64,000 nucleotides of DNA from contig NZ_JAUOPC010000010.1 of assembly GCF_030546805.1 (NCBI RefSeq), positions 124,001 to 188,000 of the forward strand, read 5' to 3'. Made by a program: the position numbers and the translations under genes. How positions within the stretch are numbered: the stretch's first letter is position 1; each line of letters starts with the position of its first letter. This document shows positions 43,904-53,599 of this stretch, piece after piece. A model generated the notes under the pieces. The model ran no database searches and was not told where the DNA came from. It saw only the letters and a list, made by a program, of their open reading frames with translations. The stretch is from Cyclobacterium sp. 1_MG-2023 (lineage in GTDB: Bacteria; Bacteroidota; Bacteroidia; Cytophagales; Cyclobacteriaceae).

Positions 43904-43945
43904 AAAATAGGTGACTGAAGCTATTTTAGCCTAGTCACCTATTTT
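43904..43945. terminator. Bidirectional terminator between convergent genes
   Basis: AAAATAGGTGACT (43904-43916) pairs perfectly with AGTCACCTATTTT (43933-43945). An A-run on the left and T residues on the right allow it to stop both the DUF5916 transcript and the minus-strand propeller transcript. Confidence 0.8.
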
Positions 43946-43965
43946 AGCTTTTAATTTTATTCAAA

Positions 43966-46275
43966 TTATTTTAAATAATCAGGCCTTTTGGTTCCATTAT
44001 AAGGTTTTGCACCTAGATTGGATTCACTAAATTTTTCCACAGTCACTAAATTTTTATCCGTAACTGTTGGTGCAGTAATAAAACCGTAATACCTGCCTTT
44101 CCAATAATCTCTTAAATAGCCGGTTGGCTCCATAATCCTATTGCCATTTCTGCCACCATCCAAAACAATCGCTCTTCTGGATTCCCTAAGGGCAGCAACT
44201 TCTCTAGGAGACATGGCCTTTACCCCACCTTCGTAAGAAATGTATCCGTCTTCTACAAACAAATCATCTCTGTGAGAGTTATTATAACTATAATCGGTAC
44301 AGTCCAGTGGCCATTCCCTGAGATGTTGAGTGGCGGCTCCGAGATCTGCATCATTGCCTGTTAAGGCTGCATAGGTAAAATTAAACCATGGAATTTTTTC
44401 CATGCGTTTGATTTCGAAAGTCCTTTCCAAACTTCGTAAATAGGTGGAGCGCAAGTCAGGATCTTTTTCATAAGGAAGTAAAATCATATAAGACTCTAAG
44501 GCTAGGTTGTCATCCCATGGAGCGATTTGTGAAGGTGGGAAAGTTTTCTTTTGCTTGATTGTGTTTTCAGGGTATCCCCATTTCACCAATTGATCATAAC
44601 CCTTTTTGTATTTATCCTCTCCGGTTAGTGCATAAGTGGCATAAGTAAACGCCAGTACTTCCAAGCCATTTATACCTCTGTCTTCATAGCCATATGGCCT
44701 TAGCAAATATTCCGGATTCCATCGGCCCCACCTGGTAGTTTCCCCATCGGCATCAACTAATTTCCAGCCATTTTCCATAATATAGGAGGTCATTCTTGTC
44801 ATGTGCTCCTTTGCCAGTTCCTTCTCTTTTCCTTTGGCCACCAAATCATGGAAGATAGCTACTGAATAATAATGGGCAATGACTTCATCACTTGAGGCAT
44901 CTCCTTTCCAGTACCATAAGCTATCTGCAGTAGCATACCATTTGGCAGGCAGACCGCCTGATCCTCTATTGTCCAAAGTTCCCGGATCTCCCTTTCTTGA
45001 GAAAACAGCTCTTGAAATTAGACCATCTATAGGTGTAACCCTTTCCAAAAATAACATGGCCTGAAAAGCATCCAATGCTTCTTCTCTGTCCGCTTCATCA
45101 CCGGTCACAGCGTATTTATAACTCATGGCTGCTAAATAAGTGGCCGTATGGGCGCCATCATTGTCACTGATATCTCTAACCCATTCTCCATTTCTCTTGG
45201 ATAATAAATGGGTAAAGCCCATTCTTTTATGGCCGTAAGCCTCCATCCATTCTTCGTAATGGGCTGCTTTTTTCTGTAGGGTATAAGGTTCATAGTGAAT
45301 AATTCCCAATCCTCCATCAGTGGCAGCTATTACTTTATTTTTGGTGCTTGCAATACCATTGACCTTATTGTCAGGTAACCAAAGCCCGGAACCAAAATAA
45401 TGGAATTCATCAGCAGTCATTCTGATCAGACCCCGAGTAGTTCCTATCCACATGTCGCTGTCAAAACCTCGGATCATTTGCGCCGTGTTTTCTACCGGTA
45501 AGCCATCTTCTCCTTTAATCTGCGTAAGAGAGGTCCCTCTCAGTAGGCCTAAACCTCGGTCTGTACTGATATAAAGTTTACTTCCTATACTAAGTAAGTC
45601 TCTGGTGTTTTTTGAGGGTAAATTACCCCAGTCAATCAGGTGTTCATTGACCACCTTTCCAGCCAATTGTACCAATTTACCAGGTTGCAAAATATGCAAG
45701 GTTTGGCTATAACTTTCTATGGCTGTAATGGGCCCTAAGGTTACAGGGTCTGCAAGGAGTTGACTACCATCTTCCATAAACATGGTTACATCACTAGAAA
45801 GATAGCCTCCTTCAGGCATAATATTTGTTATTTTTCCATTTTCATATTTGAAAATGGATTCAGAGGTAGCCACATGGACTTGATTCAGGTGTAGACAGAA
45901 ATCAACAAATTTTTCAGCGCTGATTTTACTCCATTTTTTTGCATCAAAAAGATAGAGACCTGAATTGCTGCTTACCCATAGATCACCTTTTAATACTTCA
46001 ATTTTATGAATTTCTTCCGGGGCTCCTTTTACCGGTACTAGTTGCTGCCCTTGCAAAATCAATAACCTCCCATCTTTTACTGTATACACAGCTTCATTCA
46101 ATATTGCCACTTGCTCTACGGGCTTATCAGTTGGGATTACCTCCCTACGTTCCTGCAAATAGGGGTTGTCTTCTATAGGTTTCCAGAATTGCTCCGTATT
46201 CTCTTGCCCCAAGAGATAATTGCAATTTAACAGGGCGATCAGTATAACAAGCCCAGCTTTAAAAGTCTTCTTCAT
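43966..46275 (-). CDS. Exported protein fusing a regulator-type propeller to an alpha-helical domain
   Basis: The 769-residue protein has a signal peptide ending near LLGQ. Residues about 40-335 show propeller blades of the two-component-regulator (Reg_prop) type: DLWVSSNSGLYLFD, KLYISTDRGLGLL, DMWIGTTRGLIRM, KVIAATDGGLGII. Residues about 345-740 are helix-rich with paired helices and aromatic patches (NDGAHTATYLAAMSYKYA, GINGLEVLAFTYATYAL, APWDDNLALESYMIL), like an alpha/alpha-barrel enzyme or lyase domain. There is no kinase or DNA-binding part, so this is not a hybrid two-component sensor. I cannot name the function. It lies convergent to the SusCD locus and may act on the same material. 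Confidence 0.75.
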   Translation of the reverse strand: MKKTFKAGLVILIALLNCNYLLGQENTEQFWKPIEDNPYLQERREVIPTDKPVEQVAILNEAVYTVKDGRLLILQGQQLVPVKGAPEEIHKIEVLKGDLWVSSNSGLYLFDAKKWSKISAEKFVDFCLHLNQVHVATSESIFKYENGKITNIMPEGGYLSSDVTMFMEDGSQLLADPVTLGPITAIESYSQTLHILQPGKLVQLAGKVVNEHLIDWGNLPSKNTRDLLSIGSKLYISTDRGLGLLRGTSLTQIKGEDGLPVENTAQMIRGFDSDMWIGTTRGLIRMTADEFHYFGSGLWLPDNKVNGIASTKNKVIAATDGGLGIIHYEPYTLQKKAAHYEEWMEAYGHKRMGFTHLLSKRNGEWVRDISDNDGAHTATYLAAMSYKYAVTGDEADREEALDAFQAMLFLERVTPIDGLISRAVFSRKGDPGTLDNRGSGGLPAKWYATADSLWYWKGDASSDEVIAHYYSVAIFHDLVAKGKEKELAKEHMTRMTSYIMENGWKLVDADGETTRWGRWNPEYLLRPYGYEDRGINGLEVLAFTYATYALTGEDKYKKGYDQLVKWGYPENTIKQKKTFPPSQIAPWDDNLALESYMILLPYEKDPDLRSTYLRSLERTFEIKRMEKIPWFNFTYAALTGNDADLGAATQHLREWPLDCTDYSYNNSHRDDLFVEDGYISYEGGVKAMSPREVAALRESRRAIVLDGGRNGNRIMEPTGYLRDYWKGRYYGFITAPTVTDKNLVTVEKFSESNLGAKPYNGTKRPDYLK

Positions 46276-46686
46276 TGTTTAATTATTAGTGATTGTTAGT
46301 TAAATACCCCTATGCAATAAGAATGTACCACAGCAGAACTGTTTTTTGTAATTGTTACTTAATTGGAGAGGCTAGTTAATAGGCTATCTTTTGGGTGAAA
46401 AAATAAGGTGAATTTTTTTATAAAAACCTCAATTTAGATTCAAGAATTAAAAAACGGCGCAAGAGTTATTATTGCTATTAGCAATAATAACTAATCCCTA
46501 AATATCAGCTTTACCAAAAAATGGGGTTTGGAGGTTTTAGCATAGCATTGATATGGTGAAATTGAAAACAGCAACGAGTCGGCTGATTTTGATGTAATTT
46601 CAGCACCTAATCGATTGTCTATTGCATGTTTTGGGTTTAATAAAAATTGACAAAACAGAAATTCGTATCTTTAAAATAAGCTCGAA
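46276..46686. other. Gene-free stretch containing a long palindrome
   Basis: The 411 bp between the AraC gene and the propeller/helical gene hold the palindrome at 46464-46492 and otherwise AT-rich DNA without a coding frame. It should include the promoter of the propeller gene. No clear consensus box was found on the minus strand. Confidence 0.4.
46464..46492. repeat. 29-bp perfect palindrome
   Basis: AGTTATTATTGCTA (46464-46477) and TAGCAATAATAACT (46479-46492) flank a single T. It lies 189 bp before the propeller/helical gene. There is no adjacent T-run. It could be an operator or a cruciform-forming site. Confidence 0.8.
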
Positions 46687-47619
46687 TTAAGGCAGGTAAA
46701 TGTGCCTGGCCTGATATACTTTCGGCGTTTCCCCAAACTTATTTTTAAATGCCCTGATAAAGTAAGTAACATTATTAAATCCTGCCATTGCACATACTTG
46801 TTGAACCTGAAAGGCTGATTGCTGTAATAATTGAGCCGCATTATTTAATCTTTGTTCTAAGATGTATTCCATAGGACTGATACCAAACTCTTCTTTGAAT
46901 GTTCGCGAAAAGTGTGTTTTACTCATACAAGCCTTGGCGCTTAAAACTTCCAATGTTAAATCTTCCTGCAAATTTTGTTTGATATAGTTAACCACGTGGG
47001 CAATTCTATTGCTATTTGCCAGCGATTTATAGGTCTTTTCTAGAATGTCCCTCGCCTGAGTCTGGGACAATCGGATTAGTAATTCCTTTAAAGCCAAACT
47101 TGCTATCAGGTCTTTTTCTTTAGACCTTTCCTTCACGCCTATTCTAATAAAACGATTGATGATTTCGGATAAATCCTGATTATTTATTAGATGAAAATAA
47201 TTCAAATCCAGTCCCCATTGCTTTTGCCAAACCTTATCGGGTAATTTTTCATTCAATAGGTTAAAAGTATTTTCAATCATTTCCTGAGAAATTGAGAGGG
47301 CTATACATTGTGTAGGATTGTCCCATTTGGCTTCAGGAAAATCAATTTTCATTATTTCGTTGGGAGGGACAATTACGGATTCGCCGGGCAGGTAGTCAAA
47401 GCCCGGTTTATCAAAAAGGTGCATTACTTTTTTGCCTTTAATCATTGTTGTCAATACCAAGTCACCAAAACTTAGATTGACACTTGAAGCCTGCTTATGT
47501 GTTTCAAAAATATTGAGCTCACAATTGTTTAATGAATAGGTTGTCCTGTTTTCGACAAGTGTTTTCAGGTCTCTTTCATTTCTCCAAGGTACTCCTGCTA
47601 TGATGGGTTTTCGTGGCAT
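46687..47619 (-). CDS. AraC-family transcriptional regulator
   Basis: The 310-residue protein has an N-terminal cupin-like sensing region (SVIVPPNEIMKIDFPEA) and a C-terminal double helix-turn-helix at about 205-305: LTLEVLSAKACMSKTHFSRTF and VQQVCAMAGFNNVTYFIRAFK, the AraC signature. It is transcribed divergently from the aldehyde dehydrogenase gene, 184 bp apart. This arrangement with ALDH and DUF779 is common and suggests that it activates them in response to an aldehyde or alcohol (inference). Confidence 0.88.
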   Translation of the reverse strand: MPRKPIIAGVPWRNERDLKTLVENRTTYSLNNCELNIFETHKQASSVNLSFGDLVLTTMIKGKKVMHLFDKPGFDYLPGESVIVPPNEIMKIDFPEAKWDNPTQCIALSISQEMIENTFNLLNEKLPDKVWQKQWGLDLNYFHLINNQDLSEIINRFIRIGVKERSKEKDLIASLALKELLIRLSQTQARDILEKTYKSLANSNRIAHVVNYIKQNLQEDLTLEVLSAKACMSKTHFSRTFKEEFGISPMEYILEQRLNNAAQLLQQSAFQVQQVCAMAGFNNVTYFIRAFKNKFGETPKVYQARHIYLP

Positions 47620-47772
47620 AATTAATTAACGATAGGTTATTTTGGGTAGCATAAACTTTGCCTTATATTTTTTCAACCTCTATTAATATTAATTACCACA
47701 TAAATTCTTAAAAATGATAAATCAAGTGGATAAGATGGTCCTTCAGGTCGATTTTAGAAATTAATTTACTAC

Positions 47773-47780
47773 TAAATTTG
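47773..47780 (+). promoter_or_regulatory. Candidate -7 box for the aldehyde dehydrogenase gene
   Basis: TAAATTTG matches TAnnTTTG exactly, 23 bp before the ATG at 47804. The -33 partner is poor (TTTT at 47752-47755, 17 bases away), which would suit a promoter needing the AraC activator. Confidence 0.4.
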
Positions 47781-47803
47781 ATAAAACTCAAAATAATAAA
47801 AAA

Positions 47804-49330
47804 ATGTCAACACAAACATTATCCCAAAATAAGCCGGTGGAAAGACCGGAGGTGAAAGAAAAATACGATCATTTTATTGGAGGCAAGTGGGTGGCGCCTA
47901 CTACTGGTGAATATTTTGATAATATTTCTCCCATAGATGGAAAGCCATTTACCAAGGCAGCGAGAGGAAACAAGGAGGATGTGGAATTGGCTCTGGATGC
48001 TGCCCATGAAGCCTTCAAAACTTGGTCCAAAACTTCTCCGGCAGAGAGAAGTAAATTATTAAATAAAATTGCGGATGTAATTGAAGACAATCTCGAAATG
48101 CTGGCTCGAATTGAGACGGTAGACAATGGAAAGGCATTGAGAGAAACCAGAGGGGCGGACTTGCCCTTGGTAATTGACCATTTCAGGTATTTTGCCGGTG
48201 TGATAAGAGCCGATGAAAGTACAATTTCTGAGCATGACGAAAATACGGTAAGTATAGCCTTACATGAACCATTAGGTGTGGTAGCTCAAATCATCCCTTG
48301 GAACTTCCCTTTATTAATGGCTACCTGGAAAATTGCTCCGGCCTTGGCAGCAGGCTGTTGTACCATTGTAAAACCGGCGGAACAAACGCCCACAAGCATC
48401 ATGGTAATGATGGAGTTGATCGGAGATATATTGCCTCCCGGAGTACTAAATGTGATTACCGGTTTTGGTCCGGAGGCAGGAAAGCCTTTAGCCAGTTCAA
48501 AAAGGGTGGCCAAGGTTTCCTTCACAGGAGAAACAACCACGGGCCGATTGATTATGCAATATGCCTCTGAGAATTTGGTGCCTGTGACCATGGAGTTGGG
48601 TGGTAAATCTCCAAATATTTTCATGAAATCCGTGGGGGATGCCGATGATGATTATTTTGATAAGGCTGTAGAAGGGGCTGTTTTGTTTGCCTTTAATCAA
48701 GGTGAGGTTTGTACTTGCCCTTCCAGAATTTTAGTTCATGAAGATATATATGATGTCTTTATGGAAAAGGTTATCGAAAGAACCAAGGCCATAAAAATGG
48801 GGCATCCCTTGGCGGAAGACACCATGATGGGCGCACAATCATCCAATGATCAGTTAGAGAAAATCATGTCTTATATGGATATTGGTAAAAAAGAAGGGGC
48901 TCAGATTCTGTGTGGTGGAGATAAAGCAGGCCTGAACAGTGGGTTGGAAACAGGATACTATGTACAGCCGACTATTTTTAAAGGCCACAATAAGATGAGG
49001 GTATTCCAAGAAGAAATATTCGGGCCCGTAACTTCAGTAACTACATTTAAAACTACTGAAGAAGCCATTGAGATTGCCAATGATACCATGTATGGATTAG
49101 GTGCAGGTTTATGGTCAAGAGATGCCCATGAATTGTATCAGGTGCCTAGAGCAATCAAAGCCGGGAGGGTTTGGGTTAATTGTTACCATGCATACCCAGC
49201 TCACGCACCTTTTGGTGGATACAAAAAATCAGGTTTTGGAAGGGAAAACCACCTGATGATGCTAGACCACTACAGGCAAACAAAGAATATGTTAATTTCG
49301 TACGATAAGAATAAGTTGGGTTTCTTTTAA
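47804..49330 (+). CDS. NAD(P)-dependent aldehyde dehydrogenase
   Basis: The 508-residue ALDH has all key motifs: [10 protein letters not shown] (cofactor and oxyanion Asn), [28 protein letters not shown] with the general-base Glu about 264, and [12 protein letters not shown] with the nucleophile Cys about 303. The CTCPSR form is typical of the ExaC/AldB-like branch that oxidises acetaldehyde and other small aldehydes. The length is standard. It lies between a divergent AraC gene and a downstream DUF779 gene, with a terminator-like hairpin after its stop. Confidence 0.92.
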   Translation: MSTQTLSQNKPVERPEVKEKYDHFIGGKWVAPTTGEYFDNISPIDGKPFTKAARGNKEDVELALDAAHEAFKTWSKTSPAERSKLLNKIADVIEDNLEMLARIETVDNGKALRETRGADLPLVIDHFRYFAGVIRADESTISEHDENTVSIALHEPLGVVAQIIPWNFPLLMATWKIAPALAAGCCTIVKPAEQTPTSIMVMMELIGDILPPGVLNVITGFGPEAGKPLASSKRVAKVSFTGETTTGRLIMQYASENLVPVTMELGGKSPNIFMKSVGDADDDYFDKAVEGAVLFAFNQGEVCTCPSRILVHEDIYDVFMEKVIERTKAIKMGHPLAEDTMMGAQSSNDQLEKIMSYMDIGKKEGAQILCGGDKAGLNSGLETGYYVQPTIFKGHNKMRVFQEEIFGPVTSVTTFKTTEEAIEIANDTMYGLGAGLWSRDAHELYQVPRAIKAGRVWVNCYHAYPAHAPFGGYKKSGFGRENHLMMLDHYRQTKNMLISYDKNKLGFF

Positions 49331-49339
49331 TCGATAAAG

Positions 49340-49371
49340 TGCCGGATGTCTTGTGACTCCGGCATTTTTTT
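49340..49371 (+). terminator. Terminator-like hairpin between ALDH and DUF779
   Basis: TGCCGGA (49340-49346) pairs with TCCGGCA (49358-49364), extended inside by GTC/GAC, followed by seven T residues. The DUF779 start codon lies 26 bp on, so the second gene depends on read-through or its own start site. Confidence 0.75.
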
Positions 49372-49396
49372 ATTCTCATTTAATTGCGGAATTACC

Positions 49397-49795
49397 ATGA
49401 ATGAATATACACCGAGGGTTTTGATTACGGAAGATGCCAAAACAATCATTGATCAATTAAAAAATTCCAATGACAACGACTTAATGTTTCATCAAAGTGG
49501 TGGCTGTTGTGATGGATCATCTCCAATGTGCTTCGAAAAAGGTGATTTTATAGTAGGAGCTAGTGACGTATGGATGGGGAAGGTATATGGTTGTGATTTC
49601 TTTATGAATGAAGATCAATTTGACTATTGGAAACATACACAATTGACTCTTGATATAGTGCAGGGTAGGGGTAGTAGCTTTTCTATTGAAATTCCTTTGG
49701 GTATAAGATTTATGATCCGTTCTAGATTGTTTACCTCCGAGGAACTTCTCCGGCTTAACCCTATAATGACGGGTGAGGAATATTTAGAACAGTGA
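49397..49795 (+). CDS. DUF779 protein
   Basis: The ATG at 49397 (MNEYTPRVLIT) gives 132 residues; an upstream in-frame ATG at 49346 lies in the terminator hairpin and is rejected. The cysteine cluster GGCCDGSSPMC (about 35-45) is the DUF779 hallmark and could bind a metal. DUF779 genes are repeatedly found beside ALDH genes (family knowledge); the function is unproven. It lies within the AraC-ALDH-DUF779 set and converges with the amidohydrolase gene. Confidence 0.85.
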   Translation: MNEYTPRVLITEDAKTIIDQLKNSNDNDLMFHQSGGCCDGSSPMCFEKGDFIVGASDVWMGKVYGCDFFMNEDQFDYWKHTQLTLDIVQGRGSSFSIEIPLGIRFMIRSRLFTSEELLRLNPIMTGEEYLEQ

Positions 49796-49831
49796 AAAAT
49801 CATTCAAATCGGATGCTTTCTATTTTCTAAC

Positions 49832-51580
49832 TTACTCCTCAATTTGATAAACAATGTCACCTCCAATAATGGTCATCAATACTTTTGTATTTAAAATTTG
49901 ATTTTCATCAATTTTCATAAGGTCTTGATTGAGTATAACCAGGTCGGCTAATTTTCCGGATGTAATACTTCCTTTGATTTTTTCTTCAAAGGCACCAAAG
50001 GCAGGAGAGAGCGTATAGGATTTTAGCGCTTGGTCTCGCGTCATTTTCTGTGCAGGCTCATAGCCTGTCTCGGGTTTTCCATCCAATGTTTTTCGGGTCA
50101 CACTTGCATAGAAATTAGCTATGGGTGAAAGAGGTTCTACGGGTACATCTGTGCCATTTATGACAGGAATTCCTGTTGCTAAGAGACTTTGCCACATATA
50201 AGCTCCTTCAATTATCCTTTTTTTACCTAAACGATCCATAGCCCAAGGCCTGTCTGAGGACAGGTGAATGGCTTGCATGGAAGGGATTACTCCAAGTTGG
50301 GCAAACCTTGGGATATCTTTGGGGTGAAGATGCTGCACATGCTCTATCCTGAATCTCGGATCAACAGATGGGGTGTTAATTTTCTCCAAGGCTTTTTGAT
50401 ATTGGTTCAGGACTTCTTGGTTTGCCTTGTCTCCTATGGCATGAGTGGCTATCTGAAAGCCAAATTGTAAGCCGTCTTCAACTGTTTGATAGATTTCCTC
50501 CATTGGCATGGTTTCATGACCATAATGACCGGCTTGATCTGAGTATTCTTCCAATAGCCAAGCTCCTTTTGAACCTAGGGCTCCATCAGCCATTAATTTA
50601 ATGGAGCGAACAGTGAGCCATGGGTCAATCAAAGGGCCTTTTTGGTACCAGTCCTGCAATAATTCTTTATCGCTACCGTCCAGCATAGCATATATCCTTG
50701 TTTTTAAACTGCCATCGGACTTCATTTTTTGATAAAAAGCCATGTTTGATTTGCCTATACCGGCATCATGAAAGCTCGTGATGCCATTTTTATGGCAAGT
50801 GGCTTGGGCTAAATTAAATGCTTGAAGGTTTCTTTCTTCACTCCTTTCAGGGATGTATTGGCTGATAAGCCCCATTGCATTTTCATTAAATATACCCGTT
50901 GGATGTCCTTTTTCATCCCTAATAATTTCTCCACCGCTAATTTTTCTATAACCATTTAGCTCTCTATTTAGTGGGCCTATTTTCGCAATTTCCATTGCCT
51001 TGGCATTTGCAAGCAGTGCATGTCCGCTTGCATGAAACAAAACTACGGGATGGTCGGGTGTAACTGCACTTAATAAATCATGTAAAGGAAAGCCATTAAA
51101 AGAATTTTTTGCCGGTTCCTCCCATTTACTTTGGTGCCAGCCATTGCCAATAATCCATTGTCCGGATTTTGTATTGGCAGCAGTTAATCTCACTTTTTCT
51201 ACAATCTCATCATAGTTTTTAGCTGCTGAAAGATCAAGGTTCAATAGGTTATACCCCAACCCCATAAAATGGCCATGTCCTTCTATCCATCCCGGAGTCA
51301 TTATTTTACCGGAAAAGTCAATCATTTGGGTCAGTGGTCCTATATAGGCCTCAACTTCCTCATCTGAACCTACAAATAGGATAAGGGAATCTTTAATGGC
51401 AAGGGCTTCTGCAATTGGGTTTTCTGCTTCTTGGGTATAGATGGTGCCCCCTTTGAATACAATTGTGGCCTCTTCTATATTTTTGGACGGGGTACAGGCT
51501 GTGATGAGGCAAGTCCATAAAACAAAAAACAGTAAGTTAAATTTTATATGCTTTAAAGATTTTTTTGGTAAACATTTCAT
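49832..51580 (-). CDS. YtcJ-like amidohydrolase lipoprotein
   Basis: The ATG at 51580 (MKCLPKKSLK) is chosen, giving 582 residues; an ATG seven codons upstream is less likely. A lipobox (CLITAC) is present. The amidohydrolase barrel is seen in TPGWIEGHGHFMG (HxH metal site), VLFHASGHAL, IATHAIGDKANQEV and RIEHVQHLHPKDI, with INGTDVPVEPL (Asp ligand). YtcJ-type enzymes are of uncertain substrate. The anchoring suggests action in the periplasm. An ABM-domain gene lies 36 bp upstream on the same strand. Confidence 0.87.
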   Translation of the reverse strand: MKCLPKKSLKHIKFNLLFFVLWTCLITACTPSKNIEEATIVFKGGTIYTQEAENPIAEALAIKDSLILFVGSDEEVEAYIGPLTQMIDFSGKIMTPGWIEGHGHFMGLGYNLLNLDLSAAKNYDEIVEKVRLTAANTKSGQWIIGNGWHQSKWEEPAKNSFNGFPLHDLLSAVTPDHPVVLFHASGHALLANAKAMEIAKIGPLNRELNGYRKISGGEIIRDEKGHPTGIFNENAMGLISQYIPERSEERNLQAFNLAQATCHKNGITSFHDAGIGKSNMAFYQKMKSDGSLKTRIYAMLDGSDKELLQDWYQKGPLIDPWLTVRSIKLMADGALGSKGAWLLEEYSDQAGHYGHETMPMEEIYQTVEDGLQFGFQIATHAIGDKANQEVLNQYQKALEKINTPSVDPRFRIEHVQHLHPKDIPRFAQLGVIPSMQAIHLSSDRPWAMDRLGKKRIIEGAYMWQSLLATGIPVINGTDVPVEPLSPIANFYASVTRKTLDGKPETGYEPAQKMTRDQALKSYTLSPAFGAFEEKIKGSITSGKLADLVILNQDLMKIDENQILNTKVLMTIIGGDIVYQIEE

Positions 51581-51616
51581 AGCGAAATTTTCAAATGACA
51601 AGTATGCTTGGAGCTA

Positions 51617-51934
51617 TTATATTCCATATTCCTTTTCTACTTTACAAATACGAACTTTGTAATGACTGTACCAAGTGGATTTTCCTCGGGTTTGGGCCAA
51701 GCTGTGATCCTTATGGTTTTTCCAGGCTTTTATGGATTCCAAGTCCTTCCAGTAGCTCACCGTAATCCCTATTTCGGAGCTAGCTGATTCATGGCCTAGG
51801 TATCCGGGTTGAGATTTAACCAAATTTTCCATGCGTAATGCCTCCTCAGCATAATTTTCTAAATGATCACTTTTTATGCTTGTAAAAATTACGGCATAAT
51901 AGGGAGGCTTGGGCGTTTGGTTAATTTTTTCCAT
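51617..51934 (-). CDS. Antibiotic-biosynthesis-monooxygenase-fold (ABM) protein
   Basis: The ATG at 51934 (MEKINQTPKPPYYAVIFTS) gives 105 residues; upstream in-frame ATG at 51997 adds 21 residues without similarity. The ABM dimeric ferredoxin-like pattern is seen in YAVIFTSIKSDHLENYAEEALRMENLVKSQPGYLGHESA and the later GITVSYWKDLESIKAWKNHKDH. Such small proteins may be heme-degrading or quinone-active; the heme ligands cannot be assigned. It probably belongs to one operon with the amidohydrolase. Confidence 0.75.
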   Translation of the reverse strand: MEKINQTPKPPYYAVIFTSIKSDHLENYAEEALRMENLVKSQPGYLGHESASSEIGITVSYWKDLESIKAWKNHKDHSLAQTRGKSTWYSHYKVRICKVEKEYGI

Positions 51935-52210
51935 GGCTTTAAATGTTGATATTCCAATGGCTTTTAATCCATGATTGATAGCAGCGATTAGAAGCAATTG
52001 TATAATATAAGATTAAATTAATTAAACCTTTATTAATTTGATCAATTCACCTGATTTTTTAACTTTATACCTTGGTATTCAGATCAAAATTTAAGGTGTG
52101 ATTAGGCCTTTTTATGATTGAGAGATTCGCCATTTTAATTTTTCAAGAAGGGTAATCCAAGTTTGTAAGTTTGGTTAAAATTTGGTATGAAATAAATTAA
52201 ATTAAAAAAA

Positions 52211-53593
52211 ATGGATGTAGAAATTCTCTCCAGAATACAATTTGCCTTTACCATTGCCTTTCATTATATCTATCCTCCTTTAAGTATTGGGCTGGGACTG
52301 ATTATGGTCATAATGGAAAGTCTTTATTTGCGAACAGGAAATAAAGATTATGAGATATTGGCAAAGTTTTGGACCAAAATATTTGCCTTAACCTTTGGGA
52401 TAGGCGTAGCTACCGGCATTGTAATGGAGTTTGAATTTGGTACCAATTGGGCTACTTATTCACGATATGTTGGGGATGTTTTTGGAAGTGCCTTGGCTGC
52501 CGAGGGGATTTTTGCTTTTGCCTTGGAAAGTGGTTTTTTAGGGGTTTTGCTTTTTGGTTGGAATCGTGTTAAACCTTGGGTTCATTGGGTAGCTACTTTG
52601 GGCGTTTTTTTAGGTTCCATGTTTTCAGCAGTATGGATAGTCATTGCAAATAGTTGGCAACAAACACCGGCAGGTTTTCATATCGTGGGGGAAGGTATGC
52701 AAGCGAGGGCGGAGATTATAGATTTTTGGGAAATGGTATTTAATCCTTCCAGCATGGACCGCTTGGTGCATACTTGGCAAGGTGCCTTTTTGGCCGGAGC
52801 ATTTTTGGTTTTGAGTGTTCATGCTTATTACCTAAGAAAAGGAAGATACATAGCAATTTCAAAGAAAGCTTTTAAAATTGCATTGGTAGTGGCCACCGTT
52901 TTTTCCTTGGCCCAATTGATCTCAGGGCATAGTTCTGCCAATGGGGTAGCTGTAAATCAACAGGCTAAATTGGCTGCTTTTGAAGGGCATTTTGAAGAAA
53001 ATGCTGCCGCTCCCATGTATTTGTTTGGTTGGGTAGATAAATCATCACAAACAGTTACGGGCTTAAGTATTCCCGGAGGTTTATCCTATTTGTTACATTA
53101 TGAATTTGGTGCACCTGTTACAGGTTTAAATGCCTTTCCCGAGGAGGACCGACCTTCACAGGTAAATGCAGTATTTCAGTTTTACCATATTATGATAAGC
53201 ATAGGGATGTTTTTGATTGTACTCACCCTTGTTGCTTGTTTTCAATGGTATAGGGGAGAGCTTTTTGAAAGCAAAGGGCTTCTCTGGGTGTTTTCTTTTG
53301 CCGTCATTTTGCCTCAAATTGCCAATCAAGTGGGTTGGTTTGCCGCTGAAATGGGAAGGCAGCCTTGGGTAGTATATGGTTTACTTAGAACCAGTGATGC
53401 TTTAAGCAAAACAGTAACAGCCAATCAGGTATTGTTTTCGTTAATCCTATTTTTTATCGTCTATACCATACTCTTGCTCTTGTTTCTTTACCTGCTCAAT
53501 AAAAAAATTAAGCATGGCCCTTATGATGAAGAGGAAGAACTTGACCGCCCTTTTCAGCATGACGTAGCAGCCTCTTTTTCACCGGATAAATAA
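52211..53593 (+). CDS. cydA: Cytochrome bd quinol oxidase subunit I
   Basis: The 460-residue membrane protein has the heme and quinol ligands of CydA. His18 (FHYIYPP), Glu98 and Glu106 of the proton path, His187 (LVHTWQGAF) and Met328 (YHIMISIGM) align by position with the E. coli ligands. [13 protein letters not shown] is the diagnostic quinol-site motif. The Q-loop is short, as in many Bacteroidota. It reduces O2 to water with high affinity. CydB follows 6 bp downstream. Confidence 0.93.
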   Translation: MDVEILSRIQFAFTIAFHYIYPPLSIGLGLIMVIMESLYLRTGNKDYEILAKFWTKIFALTFGIGVATGIVMEFEFGTNWATYSRYVGDVFGSALAAEGIFAFALESGFLGVLLFGWNRVKPWVHWVATLGVFLGSMFSAVWIVIANSWQQTPAGFHIVGEGMQARAEIIDFWEMVFNPSSMDRLVHTWQGAFLAGAFLVLSVHAYYLRKGRYIAISKKAFKIALVVATVFSLAQLISGHSSANGVAVNQQAKLAAFEGHFEENAAAPMYLFGWVDKSSQTVTGLSIPGGLSYLLHYEFGAPVTGLNAFPEEDRPSQVNAVFQFYHIMISIGMFLIVLTLVACFQWYRGELFESKGLLWVFSFAVILPQIANQVGWFAAEMGRQPWVVYGLLRTSDALSKTVTANQVLFSLILFFIVYTILLLLFLYLLNKKIKHGPYDEEEELDRPFQHDVAASFSPDK

Positions 53594-53599
53594 TAAAAT

